Shown here piece by piece: positions 18,518-26,801 of a stretch of DNA of 64,000 bases. Numbering within the stretch: the stretch's first letter is position 1; each line of letters opens with the position of its first letter. Position numbers and translations under genes: made by a program. Source of the DNA: Aradus depressus (Eukaryota > Arthropoda > Insecta > Hemiptera > Aradidae). Location of the stretch: assembly GCA_963662175.1 (NCBI GenBank), contig OY759217.1:6078562-6142561 (forward strand). The letters run 5' to 3'. The notes below the pieces were generated by a model, which saw only the letters and a program-made list of their open reading frames with translations, searched no databases and had not been told where the DNA came from.

Positions 18518-18625
18518 ACATGGGAATTTTCTCAACCTTTGCAACTGAATGTTTCCAGAATGAAATACTAAAGGGATGCCAGATCGCCTATCTCATAGAA
18601 CGATACTTAAATTACTGATTTTAAT
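18518..18625 (+). repeat. Dispersed repeat family B, copy
   Basis: GGGAATTTTCTCAAC, GCCAGATCGCCTAT and AGAACGATACTTAAATTACT followed by GATTTTAATATATA are shared, inverted, with 25236-25345. An AT microsatellite with a small TTGTAGCAAGT duplication follows at 18626-18690. Confidence 0.75.
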
Positions 18626-18690
18626 ATATATATTGTAGCAAGTAATATATATATATATATTGTACAATATATATTGTAGCAAGTCTACGC

Positions 18691-19640
18691 TCTGGACAAT
18701 TATTGTCATTATAATACAGCAAGGACCAGTGACACTACGAGCGAATCGAGGCCACTAGGAGCTGATTTGAAGATAATTTCATTTAGAAGAACATGCTCGG
18801 AACTAGCGATGCCTGCGAGAGAATCGCGATCGCTAGGAGCGAAACAAGGCACAAAGGATATAGATGAAAGGAAGGATGTAGATAATTGTCTACATCCGGG
18901 GTTGCCTGATAATTTCAATGTTACTTTACATAATACTCCACTTTTCACCACTTTTACAAGAGTTATAACTTTTAAATTAGACACCTCGGAACACAGGTTT
19001 GCCCCATACAAAGATTGGAGGACAACTGAACAACACCTTCGAATGGTGGCTTGAGATTGTCTTTTCGCCGGTGTTTTGTCCTTCGGAACTTGATATTCTT
19101 TTAACTTTAAACATTTTTCGACGTTTTCTTCCTTCTCTTCCTTTTCTTCTGTCTTCTTAATTATTATTTTAATTTTCTGTAGCTCTGTTTTTTAATTTTG
19201 ACTCCTACATTTCTTAAAAATAGCATTCAAACTTGGTGATATACACTTTCGGATGAAACCTACAGCCTTGGATTGGTCCGTGCTCTATTATCCGACGCTT
19301 TCTGGAACAGGCTTCGTTTGTATATTTTGTGGGAACTGAACACACCAAGCGGCAAGAATCCGAACTAACTCTTGGTTAAGACTTCTATATTTTATAAATT
19401 TTCCTTAAACAGCTCTTTTCTTCGTGTTTACGTCTTTATTTTCTTTTCTGGGTTGCAATTTCGATTTCTTCTTTAAATTAGGGTCATTTAAAAAGAATAA
19501 GACGTTGCTTAGACGTTAGTTGTCATGGCAACGGTTTGTTTATGTTATAAAGTCCAGTACAAAAATCCGATTTCGAGTTCCTTGTCATCATAAAATAATC
19601 CATTGGTTTATTCGCAGGAAATTTTTTTTTTCTTAAATTT
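18691..19640. other. Unassigned sequence
   Basis: Open frames on both strands at 18709-19054 overlap one another and show no domain or signal. The rest is AT-rich with T-runs. No RNA gene was recognised. Confidence 0.4.
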
Positions 19641-19649
19641 CTTATGATT

Positions 19650-20749
19650 TTTTATTTTCTTTAATTTAGGTATATTTTTAATAAACTCTATTAGTGTTGC
19701 CACTTTAAATTGATGCCATTCTTGTTTTTGTTTATTTACATATTTTTATTTTCTTTAATTTAGGTATATTTTTAATAAACTCTATTAGTGTTGCCACTTT
19801 AAATGGATGCCATTCTTGTTTTTGTTTATTTACATATTTTTATTTTCTTTAATTTAGATATATTTTTAATAAACTCTATTAGTGTTGCCACTTTAAATTG
19901 ATGCCATTCTTGTTTTTGTTTATTTACATATTTTTATTTTCTTCAATTTAGGTATATTTTTAATAAACTCTATTAGTGTTGCCACTTTAAATTGATGCCA
20001 TTCTTGTTTTTGTTTATTTACATATTTTTATTTTCTTCAATTTAGGGATATTTTTAATAAACTCTATTAGTGTTGCCACTTTAAATTGATGCCATTCTTG
20101 TTTTTGTTTATTTACATATTTTTATTTTCTTTAATTTAGGTATATTTTTAATAAACTCTATTAGTGTTGCCACTTTAAATTGATGCCATTCTTGTTTTTG
20201 TTTATTTACATATTTTTATTTTCTTTAATTTAGGTATATTTTTAATAAACTCTATTAGTGTTGCCACTTTAAATGGATGCCATTCTTGTTTTTGTTTATT
20301 TACATATTTTTATTTTCTTTAATTTAGGTATATTTTTAATAAACTCTATTAGTGTTGCCACTTTAAATTGATGCCATTCTTGTTTTTGTTTATTTACATA
20401 TTTTTATTTTCTTCAATTTAGGTATATTTTTAATAAACTCTATTAGTGTTGCCACTTTAAATTGATGCCATTCTTGTTTTTGTTTATTTACATATTTTTA
20501 TTTTCTTCAATTTAGGGATATTTTTAATAAACTCTATTAGTGTTGCCACTTTAAATTGATGCCATTCTTGTTTTTGTTTATTTACATATTTTTATTTTCT
20601 TTAATTTAGGTATATTTTTAATAAACTCTATTAGTGTTGCCACTTTAAATTGATGCCATTCTTGTTTTTGTTTATTTACATATTTTTATTTTCTTTAATT
20701 TAGGGATATTTTTAATAAACTCTATTAGTGTTGCCACTTTAAATTGATG
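19650..20749 (+). repeat. 94-bp satellite array, about 11.7 units, five-unit higher-order period
   Basis: GATGCCATTCTTG recurs at 19712, 19806, 19900, 19994, 20088 and so on every 94 bp to 20652, and the last unit ends at GATGCGACATC (20746). Diagnostic variants recur 470 bp apart: AAATGGATGCC at 19804 and 20274, CTTCAATTTAGGTAT at 19941 and 20411, and CTTCAATTTAGGGATA at 20035 and 20505. The array therefore grew by copying five units together. The unit is AT-rich and non-coding. Confidence 0.97.
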
Positions 20750-20787
20750 CGACATCTGATTCTCCTAGAACTTTCAATTTTATTTTT

Positions 20788-21333
20788 CTAATGTCTTTTT
20801 ATGTTTGAGGTCTTATTATAATATAATATTTTTGTTTCTTTATTATTTTCTTGCTTAGGTCTTTTCACAACACTAAGATTTGTTTTTATTATTTTTATAT
20901 ATTGAAATTTATCTACCACCTTATTTATTTTTATATTTTCTTTTATTTCTCTTTTTCCCTGCCTATTTTCACTTTTACAATTATTACACTTTTTCTCAAC
21001 CTCCACCAAATCAGTTTTTCTCTCCGCTATTACTTCGTTTGTTTTATTATTTTGTTTGTAAATTTTATTCATTTCTTTGTTATCATTTGCACTATTTTTT
21101 ATCGTTTGATCAATTCTGTTAGTTATTTTTTCTATTGCTTCTTCCTGTTTGCCATTATACTCTAATATTTGTTTATTTGGTTTAGCTATTTCATTTTTTG
21201 TTGCTTCATTTTGTGCCATAATTTGTTGCAACATATAAATTATTTGACTATTATTATTACACGTTATTTTCTCTTGTCCACCATCTTTAATTTGATTATT
21301 GGCATCATACCCCTTTATATTCTGATCCGCCAT
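20788..21333 (-). CDS. Hypothetical gag-like ORF, coiled-coil and Lys/Asn rich
   Basis: The 181-codon frame begins MADQNIKGYDANNQIK. It is dominated by polar helix-prone sequence (IIYMLQQIMAQNEATKNEIA near residues 31-51, then KQEEAIEKITNRIDQTIKN) and becomes Lys/Asn rich. A CNNCKSENRQGK stretch near residue 118 is not a complete zinc finger. No family is certain. The upstream context supports an LTR retroelement: on the same strand a retroviral-type primer-binding sequence lies about 110 bp before the ATG. Short coiled-coil gag starts are common in insect LTR elements. The frame stops about 40 bp before the 94-bp array, so it may be truncated. Confidence 0.4.
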   Translation of the reverse strand: MADQNIKGYDANNQIKDGGQEKITCNNNSQIIYMLQQIMAQNEATKNEIAKPNKQILEYNGKQEEAIEKITNRIDQTIKNSANDNKEMNKIYKQNNKTNEVIAERKTDLVEVEKKCNNCKSENRQGKREIKENIKINKVVDKFQYIKIIKTNLSVVKRPKQENNKETKILYYNKTSNIKRH

Positions 21334-21445
21334 TTTGGGACGCTATCTTTTACAATTGACAAAAAAAAAACTTAAATTACAAATTACAATGCTACATTTA
21401 TTTTTTATTACTATATTACCAATTTCATACTATTAAATGATTTTA

Positions 21446-21456
21446 TTCGGGCGCCA
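21446..21456 (-). promoter_or_regulatory. Primer-binding-like site TGGCGCCCGAA
   Basis: On the minus strand TGGCGCCCGAA matches the first 11 bases of the tRNA-Lys-type primer-binding site used by many retroelements, and it follows CTGAACAATA. It sits between an LTR-like region and the gag-like ORF, in the right order and orientation. Confidence 0.4.
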
Positions 21457-22470
21457 TATTGTTCAGTTTCTGTTCACCGCGACATTTATGTAATGGTGCT
21501 TATCTAATTTAAATTATCCCTTTTTTCGGGAGCCATTTATGTAATAGCTGTTACCTTACATTTTAATTGTCCCTGTTCGGGAAAACATTTATGTATCCGC
21601 TCTTACCTATTTTACTTAAGATTATTTTTTTTTTAAATTAAAATTATAGGCTAATTACAATTATTAGTCTAAGACTTTCGGGTTGAAATTATAAATGATC
21701 ACACGATAAGGCGTTACATTTTAAAAAGATAATATTTTATTTAAAACAATTTTTTATGTATTTTTTTTTTTTTAAAGTGTTAGTAACACAAAGTGTACAA
21801 ACAAAAATCTTTAACTCAACTATTTGCTTGCATGATGACTTCATTTGATGATCCGATGATGCATTTGTAAAACCGTTGTTGCGATGGATATCAGATATTC
21901 CTCTTGAATGAATTTTTTTGTAGTCGACCCCTTACAACACATCCATGTTTTTATATTTCTTCATTATCTCCCTCGACTGTTCATAACCACTGGATCCACA
22001 TTATTCCAGAACAACCACTATCTGGCACTAGTCCGCTGACAACCACATTCACTCCACAGACACATTTATTTTTTATATCATTTCACAGACACCTTCTCAA
22101 TTCACATACTGAACATCGACTCTTTTTTTCTACCCTCGTGGGATATGCTTCCATTTTTTATTCAATGCTTACATTTGATTGGCTAACAGACGCACTGCCT
22201 TTTTTGTTATAATTTATATTTTTCTTTTCACAACTTTCTTACAATACCTACTGATTCCATAACATAATAACAATATTTTTTTTATTCTTAAAAATCATCC
22301 AACAATTAATTGTTTTATTTAATATGACATAATACATATAACCTCTGTATAACCTTACTCTCAACTGAGGTTGGCGTGGCCACTGATTCTCGTACCTACA
22401 GTACCCTCTCTTCTTTTTTTTTCTCTTTTAAACCATGTAAGGTCATACAGAACGTTACAATATATATTGG
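21457..22470 (-). mobile_element. Possible LTR or 5' region of a minus-strand retroelement
   Basis: The part next to the primer-binding-like site carries three imperfect copies of a roughly 50-bp block with CATTTATGTA (21485, 21533 and 21586) and TTCGGGA. Beyond it the sequence is AT-rich without recognised features. The second LTR needed to prove this is not in the window, so the outer end is unknown. Confidence 0.25.
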
Positions 22471-22477
22471 ATTTATT

Positions 22478-22592
22478 TAAACCAAAGGCGAAAATTCGAT
22501 CAGCCAAGAAAGTTTTGAAGAACTAAACTGTTCACCATTGACTAGGGTCGAGCATGGGAAACAAACTACTAAAATCTGAAAACTCATAATAA
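22478..22592 (+). repeat. Dispersed repeat family B, copy
   Basis: AAAGGCGAAAATTCGATCAG, then ATTGACTAGGGTCGAGCATG, GGAAACAAACTACTAAAA and CTGAAAACTCA match both arms of the head-to-head pair at 25067-25215. Confidence 0.8.
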
Positions 22593-23300
22593 CAGGAATG
22601 TATTTATATGCAGTAAATTAAAAAGTATACATACAATAAATGAAGCTCATGTGCACCACGTGCCTAAACGGACGTCCCATGACTCTTTCTAGTTTTTTTC
22701 TTTTTTTTTGCTACTTCTTCTCAAAGAAAGACAGTCAAATAAGGGGACAAACACCAACACTGCTACATGACTTCGACGAACGGGGACCGCTGCAGCGGTC
22801 CAGCGCGCTGGGGACATGGCACGCCAAATATCCCAGACCTTTCTAAAACAGCTCCGTCCATATTGACCGATTCTTCCAAAATGGCTGACTCCATTCATTT
22901 TCCATAGGAATTTCTGTCTTAAAATTAATATTCTCGATATTTTCTTCCTATTTCAATTATTTTTTTAAGTATTCTATATAAAATATGTAAATAAAAAAAT
23001 AAATAAAACCTATGGAAAGTAGATAATTGTGTAAATCTAGAAAAATAAAAAGTAACATGATGAGTTACTGTATGTTTAAAATAAAGTGTGCATGAAGAAT
23101 GATATGTAAGTGATTTTGAATTTGAGATGTAAACTTGAGTTCTGGGGTTTCAAAGTATTTAACAAAAGATAATTAGAATAATAAAATTTATTATCTATAT
23201 ATATATATAATATATATATATTTTAGAAGTGCCTTTCCATATATTATAAGTGCATATCCAAACATTAAAAGTGCATATCCATCACACAAAGATGGCTCAT
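22593..23300. other. Unassigned sequence with a short perfect palindrome
   Basis: GGACCGCTGCAGCGGTCC at 22784-22801 is a perfect 18-base palindrome in a short GC-rich island. An AT microsatellite lies at 23195-23222. No gene was recognised. Confidence 0.5.
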
Positions 23301-23309
23301 ATGAGGGAG

Positions 23310-23640
23310 TTATGTAAGTATGTTGCCAGGGTTGTCAGGGTGCACTCGTTCGGGGAGAAGGTTCCTTAAATGGTTGAACAAGGATAGGAGCTGCCCCAGG
23401 TAGGAGTATATGTCAATGGCTGGATGCGGTGCAGGTGTTGACGGCGAGCCATTGGGGGAAGGGTCAGTTGAGGAGGTTATGTAAGTATGTTGCCAGAGCG
23501 CATTCGTTCGGGGAGAAGGTTCCTTAAATGGTTGAACAAGGATAGGAGCTGCCCCAGGTAGGAGTACATGTCATTGGCTGGAGGCGGTGGAGGTGTTGAC
23601 GGCGAGTCACTTGGAGCAGGATCAGTTACTGGAGGCGGTG
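23310..23640 (-). repeat. Tandem duplication of the 3' part of the Pro-rich ORF
   Basis: TTATGTAAGTATGTTGCCAG at 23310 and 23477 starts two copies offset by 167 bp, sharing TTCGGGGAGAAGGTTCCTTA and GAGCTGCCCCAGGTAGGAGT. The copy at 23310 has nine extra bases near its start. On the minus strand both encode the IYSYLGQLLSLFNHLRNLLP-type tail, so a C-terminal coding block was duplicated. Confidence 0.85.
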
Positions 23641-23947
23641 CATGTGTTGATGGTGAGTCACTGGGGGCAGCATCAGCTAGGGAAGGCGGTGCAGTTGTTG
23701 ACGGTGATTCACTTGGGGCAGGATCAGCTAGAAAAGGCGGTGCAGTTGTTGACGACGAGTCACTGGGAGCAGGATCAGTTACTGGAGGCGGTGCATGTGT
23801 TGATGGTGAGTCACTGGGGGCAGCATCAGCTAGGGAAGGCGGTGCAGTTGTTGACGGGGAGTCACTTGGGGCAGGATCAGCTAGAAAGGGCGGTGCAGTT
23901 GTTGATGACGAGTCACTGGGAGCAGAAACAGCTGCTGGTGTGGGCAT
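23477..23947 (-). CDS. Unrecognised ORF with 17-residue Pro/Ser/Thr-rich repeats
   Basis: The 156-codon frame starts MPTPAAVSAPSDSS and reads seven 17-residue repeats of type APSDSPSTTAPPSLADA (residues about 8-120). It ends in a non-repetitive, leucine-rich amphipathic tail YSYLGQLLSLFNHLRNLLPE before a stop at 23477. The 51-bp unit keeps the frame, and unlike the satellites the protein repeat is conserved in character (SDSPST, APP). No signal peptide is seen. An upstream exon would have to supply it if the product is secreted and mucin-like. The opposite strand is also open, which weakens the case. A duplicated copy of the tail lies just downstream. Confidence 0.35.
   Translation of the reverse strand: MPTPAAVSAPSDSSSTTAPPFLADPAPSDSPSTTAPPSLADAAPSDSPSTHAPPPVTDPAPSDSSSTTAPPFLADPAPSESPSTTAPPSLADAAPSDSPSTHAPPPVTDPAPSDSPSTPPPPPANDMYSYLGQLLSLFNHLRNLLPERMRSGNILT
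23580..23936 (-). repeat. 51-bp tandem repeat, seven units
   Basis: Units start at 23580, 23631, 23682, 23733, 23784, 23835 and 23886. Units two to four and five to seven are the same three variants in the same order (TTGATGGTGAG, then TTGACGG, then GACGAGTCACTGGGAGC), so the last doubling copied 153 bp. Confidence 0.95.
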
Positions 23948-23949
23948 TG

Positions 23950-25060
23950 TCAGGAGAGGTGATGCGCCCAGATCTATTCATAACAAAGAAATATATACCT
24001 ACATATATTTATATGAAAGTAATGTACATAGTCATCACTTATTATTAAAGTTTATTTTTTTAAACTAATAAGTTAAGTAGTTCATTTTTCTTGTGGAACG
24101 AGACCGACCAATACAGTTGAGAAAAGGAAAAAAAATCTCGTTTATCCAGTACCCGATATATTAGTTTCTAGCAGGTCATCTTTATTCATACGTATGAAAT
24201 TTCTTTCAAAATCGGTTGTCGATTTTGCGCTTGTTGTACACACTCACGTAACTACCAAACTACATATTTATATATACAGATAAAAACTCATTATGAAGGC
24301 TATCTTTCATAGGTGCTGTTCCACAATATTTGGTAAAACTTTTTATTGCAAACATTCCACAATACATCATTTCGACATATATTCAACTGTTGAGGAAGCA
24401 TATGCAATAAACTGCGACCGGACCTCCATATATCGTCTGACTTGTTTCACTTCTATCATCCTTGCTCAGATCGCTCTTTATAAAGCTTAAAGATGTACAG
24501 CGTATGTCCACCAGAGAGAAATAAGCTTCCTAACGGTGTAATAATTACTCAAATCGGTCATGTTGTTTACGAGATGAACTAACTCTCGTTTTAAATATTA
24601 GTATTGTAATGTAATGAAAGTGTGACTCGTCTTATTGATTTTTTAATAATAAGTGGTAATGTGAATAAAATGGAAATAAAATATATATTTGAAATTTGAA
24701 GAAGAAAAAGTTAATGTCCGCCATATTGGAGAATGGACGACCCTATCTACACAGAAGGGTCTACTAGATGTTTAGCGTGTCTTGGAGTTGTTTGGCGTCC
24801 CTACCCAGGAGTCCCCGTTGGTTGAAGTGATATTGAAGTTATGAGTGTTGCTGATGTTCGTCCCCTTATATGATTACCAAACGTTTATGTAGTGTACTGG
24901 TGAGAAAGATCGAGGAAAGACCAGAGAAGAATTAAGAAAAGAAAAAGAGTCGTGGAACCCATCCAAACATCGTTTAGTCATATGGTCAACACGAGGTTTC
25001 ATTTTGAAGTATGTATTTTACTTTTAAGTTATTTTTTTGTAAATATATTCTTTTTATTGT
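23950..25060. other. Unassigned AT-rich sequence
   Basis: No coding region, RNA gene or repeat could be recognised. The short frame at 24293-24490 has no domain. Confidence 0.4.
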
Positions 25061-25066
25061 GAGTTT

Positions 25067-25345
25067 TTAGATCTTAGTAGTTTGTTTCCCAAGTTCAAAC
25101 CTAGTCAATAGTGATTTAACAATAATTGTTAAATCACTATTGACTAGGTTCGAGCATGGGAAATAAACTAAATTATTTAGTTTTTTAGAAACTCTCTTCG
25201 CTGATCGAACTTTCGCCTTTAGTTTATAGAAATTCAATTTATATATTAAAATCAGTAATTTAAGTATCGTTCTTTTAAATAGGCGATCTGGCAAACCATA
25301 AATATTTTATTTAGTAAAAATCAGTTATACAGTTGAGAAAATTCC
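25067..25345 (-). repeat. Dispersed repeat family B, head-to-head pair
   Basis: Arms 25078-25123 and 25125-25172 are inverted copies meeting at AACAAT-A-ATTGTT, with a few mismatches toward the outside (AGTTCAAACC versus GCTCGAACC on the same strand). Beyond the arms, 25172-25345 continues the family body, matching 22478-22592 and, inverted, 18518-18625. Two copies therefore meet head to head, or the element has long terminal inverted repeats. Confidence 0.75.
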
Positions 25346-25427
25346 CGCGAAATTTAAAGAAAAGTAAAGAATAAATAATATACTTTTATAAAAAACGTGA
25401 AAAGTACAAACGTTACAGTATAACCAT

Positions 25428-25460
25428 GAGCTCGCCATCCTTCGAATGGCACGTTAAACG
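25428..25460 (+). mobile_element. SINE central-domain fragment
   Basis: GCCATCCTTCGAATGGCACG followed by TTAAACGAT matches the central part of the SINE at 10144-10445 (GCCATCCTTCGGATGGGACG on the minus strand there). No tRNA-like head is attached, so it is a fragment. Confidence 0.55.
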
Positions 25461-25475
25461 ATAATTCAATGCAAG

Positions 25476-25835
25476 ATGGCGTCAAGTGAAAACATACTCT
25501 GGGATGCTTGTGAAAAACCTTTTGGTTTATTAGACAATTCTATCATATGCAGAGGGAAATATGGTTCGGTTTATCACTCAGGATGCGAAAATTTTAAACA
25601 AAATGAAAAGAAGGTGATTGGTGACAGCAATAAAATTCGCTGGATATGTGACAGCTGTGATGGGCCTGAACTAGGTGTTTTAATAAATTTGGTAATATGA
25701 TATATCTATATCTAACTTATCAAATGAATTCGTTGACCTCAAAGAGATTATTAAGAATAATTCGCATGAGTGCTGTGACTGTTTGAATCTGATATCTACT
25801 ATTTCTACGGAAATATATAAGGTGAATTTTTGAAC
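25476..25835 (+). pseudogene. PHD-finger-like ORF fragment, probably LINE ORF1
   Basis: The first frame (25476-25700, 74 codons) reads MASSENILWDACEKP, then NSIICRGKYGSVYHSGCENF and IRWICDSCD. The order Cys, Cys, YHxxC, WxCxxC is that of a PHD-type zinc finger, but the second Cys of the first pair is missing (CEKP). Such fingers stand at the N-terminus of many insect LINE ORF1 proteins. After a frameshift near 25695 a second stretch continues with SNEFVDLKEIIKNNSHECCD to a stop at about 25834. A small host PHD gene is the alternative. Confidence 0.45.
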
Positions 25836-25839
25836 ATTG

Positions 25840-26780
25840 ACCAAATGGCTCCAAGGTTCCCGTAAATCAATGCCATTTGTTGTGCCCATGGTTTGGCGCG
25901 AACCTCGCTGAACTTCTTGGATCTCGACTTCAGCAGTGGAATCTTTTAGAAAAGGGCGTAAAAATCTCTCCAGGCAGTCAACCCTGAAATTACTTTTTTG
26001 GAAGATGAAGGCTTAGAGTTCTGCCCTAATTCAAATGCATTGATGATAGAATTAAAGATGACATGAGACCCAGACAACTGGAGACTGTTTATAGACTCAT
26101 CAAAGACAAGCTTGAAAGTTGTCCTGTTGGCCAATGGGAATAAGTTACCATCAGTCCGGTTGCATACTCTTTGCATATGAAGGAGACGTACAAAAATATC
26201 AGCCGAATCCTTGATATCAGTTATCATGATTACAATAGGAAAATTTGTGCTGACTTAAAAGTTGTTGTTACTCACGGACCAATTGGAGCCCAATTCTTGT
26301 CCTGATCACCAACTTGGCAATCAAAATTTATAAGCAGTTTTAAGAAGCGCAGAAAGTGGTTTTCGTTGCACTTTTAAAGTAAATTTCCCGCAAACTTAGC
26401 AGAAACTATCGGGAGAATTTTTGCACTCGCGTGGCATAATTAAACAGTAAATCAATGCTCGATATTAATCACAACTGAAACTCACGTACTGTAATTCACT
26501 TGGAAAAAGCCGGAGTAAAAAAAGTCTACCGTTGTACACAATAAATGTGTAACAACTTGGAAACACAGACAAGTTGACTCTTGCAAACCTGAGCGCGCGA
26601 AGTGCTGAGAGCGCCAGCGTGATACAGTGAATCCTCCGAACTGTTGATATATATTTTTATTATTAGGGGGTGTTTGGGGGCGGATGAGGGGGGCTGGAAG
26701 CTGGAATATGTAGAAAATTGAGAGAAAAAAAAACCGAAAAATGGATCAATTTCAATGATTTTTTTCAATTTAAGGGGACC
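25840..26780. other. Unassigned; one unrecognised minus-strand frame
   Basis: A 93-codon minus-strand frame at 25946-26227 (starting MITDIKDSADIFVRLLHMQR) shows no motif I recognise. It could be a fragment of an element ORF. The rest is featureless up to the C-run. Confidence 0.3.
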
Positions 26781-26782
26781 AG

Positions 26783-26801
26783 CCCCCCCCCCCCCCCCCC
26801 C
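26783..26801 (+). repeat. Poly(C) tract, 19 bases
   Basis: An uninterrupted run of 19 C residues lies between GGGGACCAG and TCTCAAATA. A G-rich stretch (GGGGGGCCTCCCCC and GGGGGTAAACGGGGG) follows at 26938-26985. Confidence 0.95.

Noticed and set aside
21904..22212. 102-codon plus-strand frame as a gene
   Set aside because: It lacks any domain or regular composition and overlaps the LTR-like region of a minus-strand element.
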